DNA of 64,000 nt from Argentina anserina (taxonomy: Eukaryota; Streptophyta; Magnoliopsida; Rosales; Rosaceae). Below, piece after piece: positions 42,435 to 53,403 of this stretch (positions within the stretch are counted from its first letter, which is position 1; each line of letters begins with the position of its first letter). The stretch covers positions 9,362,001 through 9,426,000 of the forward strand of contig NC_065877.1 in assembly GCF_933775445.1 (NCBI RefSeq), written 5' to 3'. The notes under the pieces were generated by a model. That model searched no databases and was not told where the DNA came from. It was given only the letters and a program-made list of their open reading frames with translations. The position numbers and the translations under genes are program-made.

Positions 42435-44828
42435 CTCTATCTAGAGTGAACCTTCACTCTGAAATTACAGAGTGAAGTTCCAGTTTTAGGTATGTTATTC
42501 AAGATCATTTCTGCAAAGTTTCATTCAATTTAACAATGGTTTGAGCTTTCAAAATTGAGATTTACATGAATAGTTTACGTTGAACAAATTTAAGTCGTTC
42601 ATTGATTTAATCTAATTTTAATACCTTAACGATAACCGAATTGGATGAAATTTTGCATAGATAATCTTAAATATCATACCTAAATATTGAATCACTTGTG
42701 ATGAAAAAATTTGACCGAAAAGTGTGCTAAAATTGGAACTTCACTCTGTAATTTCAGAGTGAAGGTTCACTCTGGATAGGGACGGATATACAATATATAT
42801 AATATATATATTTCAAGCATATTTTCTTAGAAGCATTATCGTGATGAAAAAGAAATGATAAAAAATAAACCACAAAAATATAATTTTTATAGTTAACTAG
42901 AGCCGTTTGATTAATAAAGATATGATTGTCTTTTCATTTAAAATGATATTTAATAATTATTTTAATTATTGACGTGTCAATGTCAAAATGCATATCACAT
43001 AAGATTATGGAGTTAAATCTGACATCACTCCCTAACAGTGCTCTAAAAACTAATTAAGCTATTAATTTATCAGGTATGCTCGGCCAAACAACTCCAATTA
43101 TGAGTTATACCTGATAACCATAACACTTGATGAGCTCTTTCAGTCGATCCACAACATACAATCTCCCCTCTTCATCAAAATATCCAAGATCTCCGGTGTG
43201 TACCCACCCGTGTACATCTATAGTCAACTTCGTTGCTTCCAGATTATTGTAATAACCTGGCATTGATATATTAATTGTATCATAAAACACAATATTAATT
43301 AGTCAAGTTCTCAAGCGAAGAAAGCGATGATTGTACTAATTGATATGCACTGTTAATCAAAGATAAACATGATTATATTTAAGTTTATTAACCTGGCATC
43401 ATATTTGGTCCTCTAACCCATATTTCACCCAATTCATTTGGGGGAAGAGCCTTGAGGGTATCTACACTAGCTATCCGGCATTCAATTCCAGTAGCAAGCA
43501 CCCCGGTTGAACCAGAAAATCGAGATCCTTCTCTTGGATTCTCTAGTGAAATTATTCCACAAGTTTCTGTCATACCATATCCCTGCAACAATACAACAAG
43601 TATGCACAAATTCAATCATACCATATCACATTAGATATACATGCCAGTTAAGAGTCGCTCAAAATATGTAATGAAATGGCCTACACCTGAAAGTTGGTAG
43701 CATATATATTGAAATGGAAAACTTATGCATTTAGTTATAGGATTAGACAGACATGCATGACATGTATCACATGTCGCTCTCCCAAAACAGAAACTCGGCA
43801 ATTTGCTTGCACGTACTACAAGTTTCATATGAACCAAATTGACAAGTAATTAAATGGGGTGAAACAAGAACCTGAACAACGGCAGCCTGAGGAATATTCT
43901 TGGCCGTCTCCTCCATCAACTCTTTTCCAAGCGGTGCCGCACCGCACACAATTAACTTCACCGAAGTCAAATCGTACTTGTTAACCACACTCTGCTTGGT
44001 CAGCGCAATCATCACCGGCGGAACGACGAACAATTGAGTGACCTTGTACTCCTCTACCGCTTTCAACGCCTTGTCAATATTAAACTTGGCCATTGAAACG
44101 ACGGCGTTGCCTCGCCTGAGCTGCGAATACAGAATCACCGACAGCCCCATTATGTGGAACATGGGAACAAAACACAAAAACACGTGTTTCGGCTCCCGGT
44201 AATGGTCCTGGTCAGACGTCATCATTAACGACGCTGTAATGAAGTTCCGGTGAGTTAGAATCACTCCCTTGCTTTTCCCGGTCGTGCCGGATGAGTACAT
44301 CAGAGCCGCAACATCACTATGTGTGACACTAACCACCGGTAAATCGGAAATAGAGTTTGATATTGTGATTAAGTCGGAGAAGTACTTAGTTGGAATATTG
44401 AAGCTCTCCACTTTATGCCAGAGTTCCGGGACGGTGATGATGAGCTTAGGGTTACAGTCTTTGATTTGGTTTGAGAGCTCGTATATGGTGTAGAGAGGAT
44501 TACAGGTGGTGCCAATGGCTCCGATGGAGACGACGGAGAAGAAGCAGACGGGGAAGTGGATGGAATTTGGGGAGAGGATAAGGACGACGTCGTCTTTCTT
44601 GATGTTTAATTTCATGAGGGCTTGTGCGAGCCTGGAGACGAGAGTTTTGAACTGAAGGAAGGTTATGGTTTCGCCGGAGTCGGCATCCGCGAGGGCGAGG
44701 CTGTGAGGGAAAGAAGAGGACGATTGGAAGAGGAAGGAGGTGAGAGAGAGGTTCGGGTCTTCGGGGAAGTGAACCGGAGGCCGGGGGGACGTGTAGATTC
44801 CGGTTTTGGAGTTGAAGGACTTTGCCAT
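40053..44828 (-). CDS. 4CLL7: 4-coumarate:CoA ligase-like acyl-CoA synthetase
   Basis: Six exons (43,872-44,828; 43,393-43,582; 43,111-43,256; 40,461-40,528; 40,258-40,360; 40,053-40,166) join in frame to 525 residues, typical for the family. The start [18 protein letters not shown] aligns with 4CLL7 starts, so the upstream ATG at 44,852 is not used. Motifs: [12 protein letters not shown] (AMP-binding loop), [45 protein letters not shown] and [11 protein letters not shown] with the catalytic Lys. The enzyme activates a carboxylic acid with ATP to an acyl-AMP and then a CoA thioester. 4CLL7-type members act on fatty acids or jasmonate precursors. The end SKI resembles a PTS1, suggesting peroxisomes. 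No stop or frameshift was seen. Intron 3 (40,529-43,110) is 2.6 kb and holds a MITE. The exact substrate is unknown. Confidence 0.95.
41553..41655 (-). repeat. Interstitial telomere-like repeats in intron 3
   Basis: CCCTAAACCCTAAACG and further CCCTAAACC, CCCCTAAAACCC and CTAAACTCTAAACTCTAAACC units lie within about 100 bp, interrupted by a 45-bp spacer. This is a degenerate array of the plant telomere unit (TTTAGGG on the minus strand), lying inside an intron. Confidence 0.8.
42379..42431. repeat. (CA)n-(TA)n microsatellite
   Basis: A CACACA run turns into about 25 TA units directly at the left edge of the MITE in intron 3, consistent with insertion at a TA-rich target. Confidence 0.9.
42432..42788. 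mobile_element. MITE with about 50-bp terminal inverted repeats
   Basis: The left arm (about 42,435-42,483) and the right arm (about 42,730-42,784) are near-perfect inverted copies, containing AGAGTGAACCTTCACTCTGA and CAGAGTGAAGTTCC. Within each arm CACTCTGAAATTACAGAGTG is itself an imperfect palindrome, so each end can fold alone. No coding capacity. Insertion lies in TA-rich sequence; a TA-type duplication is likely but masked by it. Superfamily not assigned. Confidence 0.85.
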
Positions 44829-45652
44829 GGCTTTTGGGGAGCTGAGGATCAAAATGTGGAGTATTTGTTTCTGATGAAATTGTTTGGGAAAATTTTAAGA
44901 ACAATACATTAAATTTTAGTAGATATGTCAACTAAAATTTTAGTACATTAAATTTAAGGGCCATTATGAATTTCAATACATCAACTTTCAAAACATAAAT
45001 TTTAGTAAATATATTTGACCTAATATGCATACATGCCATTAAATTAGTAATTTTAAGGGGTAATTTGGTTACTTCAGGCTTCTCTTTTTCTATTATTATT
45101 TTTTACTCACGATTTCTCACTATGGACGCACCCATGAGCTCTCACTCATTTTCTGCTGCTCTGCTAGAGCTTCATTGTTTGCTCTTTGAATATGTCCTTC
45201 TCCTCCTTCATTTGAAATTAAATGAGAATAAGAAAATCCCTCTAGAACCCATACCTAAAAAAACCAACTCCACCGCGAAATCTATCAAGTTCTGACCAGA
45301 TTCCTTCTACATTTCCTCATTCTTATCCACTCCACTTATGTAAGCTAAACGAATATGCGGTTCTTGCTAATCAGTGGAGTTGAGCCGTTGAGGTTTCCAT
45401 AAAATTTCGACCCGGCACCACCGTCGTTATCTTCATCCCCGGCAGTTTCTGTTTTACAAAAAAGAAGGATATGTGAATTGATTGTTGTGGTTGGATGCGA
45501 ATTAGCTTGAATTTGAGGAGGTGAAGATCGTGCCACCGTAGTACGGTAGCTCGATGATGGAGTTGAAGTAATTTGGAGAGGAAAGTATGGTGGTCTCATT
45601 TGAGGTGTTGTGGCGGAGGAATAAGATTTTTATGTCTGTGAGGTTTAATCGG
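44829..45652. other. 4CL-like promoter side; possible broken exon
   Basis: No TATA box was clear upstream of the 4CL-like ATG. The 44,940-45,340 stretch shows no gene. On the minus strand 45,345-45,690 has open frames (for example LTDIKILFLRHNTSNE) that run up to the gypsy LTR. The other flank (60,383-60,571) is also open on the minus strand. A host exon cut by the retroelement is possible, but the protein was not recognised. Confidence 0.35.
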
Positions 45653-46483
45653 TGTTCGAGCTGGGAAAAAAGATCCTCCTCAGAGAACAATCAGTAAGTC
45701 CCGGTATTGAACCCTAGACGGTTCTAACCTTCGTTCTCTGTTGTTGCCGGCGTGCCAGAACCTTTCAGTTAGGTACAACTCTTACTTTGTTTGACGATGA
45801 TTGCGCTCACGTACTGTCTTCGTCTCAAACGATTACTCCGCAGTTGCTGATAAACTGCTGAAGTTCGAATGACCTATACACAACCGGAGTTGCTAGGTAC
45901 CTTTCACTCCACCTCAAGTAGATGGCTGATCTTACTTTAGACCGTTTGGGGAAAAACAGAGCTTATATTGCGTCGTCGATAGCAGGACTCTCTCGCTGTA
46001 AGGAATTGCTGACTAGTACAGGCTTTTGTGTTTGCTAGAAGCTAGGCTAGCGACTCGATGGACTTGACTCTAGATGCCGAGGTTAATCAGACTTGTTTGC
46101 TACATGCAGCGCGAGGCGTGCATCTGGGTAGCTCCGCTCCGATGTGAGACTTGGTTGCCGAAGCGAATAGGACTTTTACTCTGTGTGAAGATTTGATATG
46201 CGGTTGCGCGATAGTTTGTTTGATGTTCTGTGTGTTATTCTGCACATTCGACCCTTTTATATAGAGAACACAAATTGTTCTTTCTTACGGATCAAGTCTT
46301 GAGAACCTACTAGTTGATCTAGATTCACCTTCCTTAATCAACTCAGATTCTATACAGCGATAGTCCCCTAAATCTATTCTAACACGGTAGGTAATCTTGA
46401 TGTATGATAAATTTTCCCCAACTAACCGGTCCACGAGCCTAAATAGTCTAGATAATACCGGAGTACTATTTTAGGCCCAAACA
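45653..46483 (-). repeat. 3' LTR of the Tat element
   Basis: The plus-strand ends are TGTTCGAGCTGG and GGCCCAAACA, so it has TG...CA borders. It aligns end to end with 59,552-60,382, same length. A purine tract (minus GGCCTGGGGGGCAA, 46,484-46,497) adjoins it, as expected of the polypurine tract next to the 3' LTR. Confidence 0.95.
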
Positions 46484-46756
46484 TTGCCCCCCAGGCCTTG
46501 AAATTGAAGACCATGCGAAATTGAAAATGGTTAGAAGAAAAACCCAAACGGTTATCTTTTAAAAAAAAAAAAAATTCGAAACGCTTTACGTTCTCCCGTT
46601 GCCAACTGACGCGCGACCTCACCTCAAATCACTACAACCTTTCGAGCTGAAGTACGCGAGAAACACTTACTGTTTTAGAAACTCAAACCAGTTTCAATCG
46701 AGCAGACGCGACTCTTCCCATAACTCAATCGGTTTCGATTTCAGAAACCCCTTCAA

Positions 46757-46766
46757 TTCCTATATA
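46757..46766 (+). promoter_or_regulatory. TATA box of the antisense PMD gene
   Basis: TCCTATATAAATC lies about 105 bp upstream of the ATG at 46,865, which has the strong context CAATCATGGCA. This is good evidence that the antisense gene has its own promoter rather than being read from the LTR. Confidence 0.65.
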
Positions 46767-46864
46767 AATCGCGATCTCGAACTCTACCAGTTCATCCAAC
46801 CCGATTGCTCCATCATCAGGAAACCCAGAAAGCCCTCTTTCCAAATTCTTAACCTTCAACAATC

Positions 46865-49800
46865 ATGGCACCACGACCCAATCACAATGATGCCCAGGAA
46901 GGTGCAAGGCCTCTTCTTGGCTACCAAAACAATGAACCCACCAATCACACCACCATTGGAGTGAATGACGACAACACCGTGTTCTTGGGCCCTTCTCTTA
47001 CTGTAATCCCAGAGCACATCCACGATGACTATCACCACCGCTCGCGAGTTCCTCCGCTTACCTTTAGGAACACCCCAGCCACTTTCAATGGATGGAAATT
47101 GCACAATCATCACGGGTCCCCCGTTGGAGCATGGCCCATTGTTTCCACAGCCATGCGAACATCGTATGAAGGTCGCCGCTTGATCGATCGAAACATCTAG
47201 GAAGCAGCAGGAATCTTGGAATGTAACGATCTCTTCTTCAACCTGACCCAAGATGGAGGCAACAGATGTGCCATCATGATCGCTGCTTGCTTCTGGAATT
47301 CCGCAAGTAATACCTTCGACTTTCAATTTGGTCAAATGGGTATATCTCTGCTAGACATATATGTTATCTTAGGTCTACCAGTTGGTACCAAGCCTTATAG
47401 ATATCAGGATTATCTTGATGTGGAATGTCCGGTTACCGCCACCCGCGCGATTGGCATTTATCAATCATATGGCTCCTGGCTTTCCAGTTTTAATCGCAAT
47501 CATACTGTCAATGCTGGAATCGCCTTCTTGGAATTTTGGCTATCAAAGTTTATGTTCTGCTCCAACTCCAAGATGATGACTGGGCACCACCTGCAACTCG
47601 CGACCCTCCTCTACAATGGCCACACTGTGGGCCTAGCACAAATAGTTCTGGCAGAACTCTACTGTATGATGCGCTCGCTCACTATGGAACCCCTCGATTA
47701 TCACAAGCTCTCTGGGCCTATGTGGATTCTAGACTTCTGGATCCAGGTCTACTTTGTGCAATTGCGGAACGAAAACGCAAGGGTCTTTCACCTGACTCAG
47801 GTGTTGGGAGAAGCATTTGTTGGGTTGGAGCCCAATTTCACTCTTCGCTATGCAGCATGCTTCGAGTACTTCTACACCCTGGACGCCTCTGTTCTTGACT
47901 CAGCACGGCTGCTCCTAGACCGCACTCACCCTGATGCCCTCCGTGGAGGTTTTCTAATCCTCAGACGCTATGATGGGAGAGCCAGCATCTGTTTGAACAT
48001 GCTGTTTCGATGGCGGACTTACCCCGACGCCCCCGCACTGGAATGGAACTCTATGCCCCCTATCTATTCGTGAGGCAACTCTGCATGGCTCAAATGGTTC
48101 AATTCCCTCCCATTGAGAGCCTGAACTTGTTTTCATCATGGTGACGCCCCATGGTTCCTGCCACTGCCGCCAATCCTGGGCACCAATCGCAGCTGCGACC
48201 TACACCATTTCCTGTGATAACAAGTGGGAGTATCCTTCGTTGCTTCCGTGTTGACAAGTCTTACCCCCAATGGTGGAGAAAGATCAATTTTGGCCAGTGG
48301 AGCAATGATCGCGAGTCATCTTCCAACACATCTTCCAGGCTGGGCTCAGAAGATACTTGCAAGAAGATCCTGAGGTTCCCGGTGATGAGGATTTGCTGCG
48401 GACAGTAATTCCAAATGCCGCAATAATTGTCCCTTCAAGGGTAAAATCCTAACTCTCCTTAGAACTCCCACAGTTCTATTCCATCATTGATTAAAAACCG
48501 CTAATCGGTTCATGTTGCAGGTTTTTGAGAACACAGCTGGTGCTTCCTCCTCCCAAGGCCGCAAACGAGGGAGAACCATGGAATCTGCAACGACGAGGAT
48601 GATCCTGACGCCATAGACTTCAATCTTGTAAGTTTTCATCCATATTTGATTAACAATCTTAAAGGCTGTTGCAACCTTCGCCACTGATCAACGTCTGTGA
48701 TCATCCATTGATTTAGAGGAGAAGAATAGCTGCCTCAAGCACCTCTGCCCCGCTCGCGATTGAGGCAATGCCGCTTGCATCAGCTGACCAGGTCAACCCT
48801 GAGCCAGTAACTGGGACCAGCAACCCAAAGAGAGCAATTGAAGTAAGAAGAACACCTTATTTGTTCCAACTAGATATTCACTCATGAACCACTTTGACTG
48901 ATTCTTATTTGATTTGTAGGTTTGCGAGAACCCAACTTCACCACCTCTGTCTACCACTCATGCTGCCGCAACCACGATGGAAGACGTTCCTGTAAGTAGT
49001 TAAACACACGGTTGCCCCCCAAGCAACATTTTGTTATTTGCTAAGATGTAGTTCCTTTATCTTATATTGGTCGTATGTGAATCAATGATGTACTACACAG
49101 GCTCATGCGGAAGCTCATTCACCTACCATGGGAGTCGCGACTGCCATCCAATAGGCTGTGATCGCATATGGAGAACCAATTCAAGCTACTCCTCTCAACA
49201 CGGTGGCGAGCACTCGGACCTTGGAGCCACAAACATCAATCAACCCAACAGCAGTACTCTCCCACTCCTCTTCAACTCAAAGTCTGGAGAATGAGGTAGG
49301 AGATGAAGAAGGTGTGACCAGCCCTCACCGCGAAGGTGAAAATGTGGAGCCTTCCCTCGCGAATGCGGACTCAGCGAGCGATAATGCTGCACCAGAACCC
49401 CTTTCAGGAAACAATGTTCCTTCTTCTCAATCTGATGGGGTAAAACCCTTAACCACCTCTTGGTCTATATGTTTATGTTCCCCTTTGTAAACACTTAACT
49501 GTCTTGTAAACACTTAACTGTCTTGTTAACTGTTCTTTACCCTCTGCAGGTTGTAGCAATCCTGACTACTTCCAGCCCGCTAATCATTCTAACTGTTGCA
49601 GCCTCTAGATCGACACCAGTTGTTAATCCATCAGAGCATCGTTCTAGTCCATCCCTGGAAGACCTTCTGGATGATATGCTAGGTCCTGCCAGCCCCTTGA
49701 CGCCCTTAGCGTCTCAAGAACTTGTTCAGGCCCGGGCACAACTTGCGGAGGTATCTGCTGAGGATTTAACTGATCCAGCGCGCCTAGCTAAGGTCCAAGA

Positions 49801-50251
49801 TGCCCTTCGCTACCTCAAACTGCACTCACCTGATCTCAGCCTAGTAGCGAAGGTTGAACAGGCACTAAGCACAATTTTATGCCTCATGGCAGAATGGCAA
49901 GCCTTGAGGGACCAATCCCAGAGTCTGTCGCATCGCAACGCTGATGCTCGAAACCTCATTGCGCAAAGCTCTGCCCAACTTAAGGTCAAGCTTCAGCATG
50001 CCAAGACCAGCCGTTCGCAACAAATTAGCGCATTGCGGCAACAAATAGCGGAGCTTGAAGCTGAGCAAGCTAGAGAGCATAAGGCTGTGGAGGAAGAGAT
50101 AAGAAGTACCATACCCCAAGTACAAGAGCGCAAAGGGCAACTGGCAGTTTCTGAGGCTGAGGAAAGGAGGATCAACAACCTGATTTGCAATAAAGCTAGT
50201 GATACTGGAAAACTTCTCCTAGATATCCGCCTTGTCGGACATAGAATGTAA
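46865..50251 (+). pseudogene. Antisense plant mobile domain (PMD) gene
   Basis: On the strand opposite to gag-pol. Six exons can be read: 46,865-48,440; 48,521-48,627; 48,717-48,842; 48,920-48,991; 49,101-49,439; 49,550-50,251, all with GT-AG introns of 77-110 nt. Exon 1 holds GQMGISLLDIYVILGLPVG, GHHLQLATLLYNGHTVGLAQ and LAELYCMMRSL, the aminotransferase-like plant mobile domain (PF10536 type) seen in MAIN/MAIL proteins and in transposons. The last exon is Gln/Glu-rich with a likely coiled coil (QISALRQQIAELEAEQAREH). Damage: TAG at 47,198-47,200, a frameshift near 48,050 and TGA about 48,142. Its role in Tat elements is unknown; interference with silencing is a guess. Similar antisense ORFs are known in this lineage. 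Confidence 0.85.
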
Positions 50252-51600
50252 TGTGAACACCAAAGTATTTTAATAGTAAGAATTACAGTTTATCTCTGTT
50301 TGCTCACTCTACTTGAGTCTCCTTGACCCGACAAAAACCCAAGTAAAGGCCCAAGGCCAGAGCCCAGCTTAACTCACCACCGTCCAATTTTGCATGCAAA
50401 CTCTCGAAAACAGGAGCAATCAATATCGGGAAACGCTCAAATCGTTTCAGTTTGACCATTATTGTTGCAATAAATCCCGGGCGCGATCTCCCAATCTGTA
50501 TCTTTAATCTCAGACCTTGAATCCAAGTTTCTTCTGCTATAAAACGAAACCCTAAGGTAAGAACACACAACACTCTCTTCTGCAGCCTCCAACCATGTCT
50601 GTTCCATTTCTTCCCTCGAAACCCCTTAGGTTTCTTAAGTTTCATCCTCCAGATTTGCAAACTCTATAACAGCTTTTGAGAGCCTTATTCTACCCTTAAA
50701 TATGAGGTGGGAGTCTTATTCCACCCTCACATCCTCCCTTCTTTATAGTTCAGCACTAGAGATCTGCCCTACATTAAGAGCTGTTCCTGGTGAAGGATTA
50801 CAATGCGAGAGAGGAAATGGCAGCCTTTCATGAGCCCCATTTATCATTCTTTAATCGCCGGGCATCAGGAAGCAGGTAGCCATTTTTAGGACCAGAGCCA
50901 ATAGGTGCTTCATGCTCATTTCGTACCTCTTTTGATACGCGATGCAAGCTGTTGCATTTCCTATGTGCAATATCCTTCAATCTCTCTTCTTTGAAGGAAC
51001 CCGGGGAGAAGTGTACAAATCAATGTTCTGGATCCCTCATGCTACCACCAGTCTTGCAATTAGAACCTATGTTTGGCACCAAGCTGGTTCCAATTGGCCT
51101 TCAAGCGGTACAACTTAATCTCGAGTTTCTCGCGGTGGTAGGATGAACAGGAGGAATCGCGAAGACCTTTCCACCTAGCATAGATGGTATCAGAACTTGC
51201 TAAAGCTCACATGTAATAGTATAGGTCTTGTATAAAGTTTCTGGCCACAAAGCCATATGAATAAAACACAACTTGTTTCAAAAACACATGTATTGTTTTA
51301 TTACTGCATAACAAAAGTTACAACATATTCTTAACCACAGGTATTGGTCCAATGCTGTTACAAAAAATGCCGGAGCATGAATTAAGAAACTCATAAAGTT
51401 TCAGAAACTCGCGTAGTTTCAAAAAAAAATTATGGGTTCGCGAGGGTAAATAACACTCGCGACCATAAGTGCTACTCGCGAGCCTCTAAAAAATTTCTGG
51501 GCTCGCGACCGTTAAGTACAAGTACTGATTATCCATGGTGTTGCCCCCTTGTTGACTTGGTTGACAGGATGGAAACCAAGAAAACACTAAGTTCGAACAC
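50252..51600. other. Tat element spacer between antisense gene and integrase
   Basis: This is the stretch where the plus-strand gene and the minus-strand pol converge tail to tail. ORFs such as 50,304-50,660 have no recognisable domain. A short repeated word (CTCGCGA with variants) recurs near 51,430-51,500. It probably contains 3' ends of both transcripts. Confidence 0.5.
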
Positions 51601-51603
51601 CAG

Positions 51604-53091
51604 TTACTGGGATTGCACCGCTGCCGGTGGATCTTCATACTCCCAAACACTAGGAAAGTACTTCTTAAGATGGCAACCATTCATGAGATTCCTGTGAACA
51701 TTCCCATCAGTGTCGCGAAGATAGTAAGCGCCCTTGTCCATTACTCGATCAATCACAAAAGGACCTTCCCATTTAGCAGACCATTTACCATGACCATCAA
51801 CTCGCTCGCCGTAGGGCAAACAAGCTTTCCACACTAAGTCCCCAACTCCAAAGCTGCGTCCTCTCGTGCGTTTGTCATATAGCCGCGCTATCTTCTGCTT
51901 TTCTGCCATAAGGCTGTCGAGAGCTTCCATCCGGCGAGAATCCAAGTCTTCATGTTCTTGATACATAGCCTGGACATAGTCCTCGCCAATCAACTGGTGC
52001 TGCTCGCGAACCCTCAGCGACTGAACATTAACCTCAATAGGAAGTACTGCATCATGTCCATACATCAAAGCATAAGGTGTAGTACCGGTTGGAGTTCTTT
52101 TGGACGTTCGATAAGCCCATAATATGTGATCCAACTCGGTATGCCAAGATCGCGGATTTGTATCCAACATTCGTTTAAGGATAGACATAATCACGCGGTT
52201 GCTAGCTTTTGCTTGGCCATTCGATTGAGCATAATAAGGACTGGAATGCAGAAACTTAATCCCATAGACAGCTAAGAACTTCTGAGTCTTATCAGTCCTG
52301 AAACCTGCCCCCCCCCCCCTGTCTGCTACCAAACACTCTGGAATGCCATACCTGGTGATAATATATTTGAAGATAAAGTCAGTGATCACCTCTGAAGATG
52401 TCGTCCTGACTGGTATAGCCTCGACTCACTTGGTGAAGAAATTTGTGGCCAGTAAGATGTGCTTGTGCTGTAAGGAAGAATTTGGATGAATCCCCCCAAT
52501 AAAGTCTAAATCCCAACCGCGACCTGGCCAAGGTTTAATTATTGGTTGCAGAGGAACGTCTGGCACATGCTGGACTGGTCCATGCATTTGACATTCGATG
52601 CAACCTTGCGCAAAGCTGATGCAGTCTTTGAGCATGGTAGGCCAAAAGAAACCATATCAGCGAATGAGCCATCTAATCATTGGACCAGCTTGGTGAGAAC
52701 CACAATTACCACAATGAACCTCTCGTAAGCACCTCTTAGCCTCAGCTCCATAGATGCATCGCAGGTACAAGCCCTCTTCTGCCCTACGCAATAGTTCACC
52801 ACCTCGAAGGACGTAGTTAGTAGCAAAATATCTAACCCTCTTGTCCACTGGTGCAGAAGGATCAGTGAGGTACTGACTAATCGGTTGTCGCCAATCCACA
52901 TCAATAGTGTCGAGGACAGCAACCAACCAATCATCGTTAACTTCTTTCCTTGCCATAAATGAAGGTAATGTGCGTCTCTGAACCTTCAGAATCCTCTCGC
53001 GAACGCCATCTGCCAAGCGAATGCATGTAGCCAACTGTGCTAACTCATTGGCAGCGAAATTTCGTTCCCTAGGAATATAATCAAGCACCAC
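51604..53091 (-). pseudogene. Tat integrase with inactive catalytic triad
   Basis: Right to left: an HHCC-like zinc module (VHCGNCGSHQAG, then CIECQMHG), the first Asp (WDLDFIGGI), the second Asp (CLVADRGGG), then SPYYAQSNGQAKASNR, where the catalytic Glu of the usual QAEASN is Lys, and the C-terminal GDLVWKA and LRDTDGNVH parts. A run of 13 C on the plus strand (52,307-52,319) codes the odd glycine stretch at the second Asp, and stops split the frame near 52,424 and 52,660. Catalysis is therefore not expected. Confidence 0.88.
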
Positions 53092-53100
53092 GTCTGCAAA

Positions 53101-53364
53101 TTAGTCTAACAATTCCGATGCTCGCTCCCAAAAATGGAGTAATGTAAAATTGTTGCACTTGTAGACACCCTTGAGCTGGTTAATGACTAGGAGTGAGTCA
53201 CCTAATACCTCCACCTCGGTTACTTCCAGATCAAGCAAAAGCTCCAGGCCAATGATGATTGCCTCATATTCTGCTTGATTGTTAGTGCACTTCCATTCTA
53301 GTTGAAAAGAGTAACAATGTCTGACCCCGGAAGGGTTAACCAATGCAACACCCGCTCCTGACAA
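53101..53364 (-). pseudogene. Second (archaeal-type) RNase H domain
   Basis: GAGVALVNPSG, CTNNQAEYEAIIIGLELLLD and VEVLGDSLLVINQLKG give the D-E-D order of an RNase H fold, separate from the RNase H joined to the reverse transcriptase. A second RNase H of this kind between RNase H and integrase is the hallmark of Tat elements and is thought to have been acquired later. Stops lie on both sides, so it is not in an intact polyprotein. Confidence 0.85.
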
Positions 53365-53403
53365 ATGATCAGTGATGCTGCCATCAAAATACAGAACCCA
53401 AGG

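Noticed and set aside
40053..44828. A biosynthetic cluster of CYP79 and 4CL-like genes
   Set aside because: They are 35 kb apart, in different pathways as far as known, and separated by transposons; no CYP71 or UGT partner was found.
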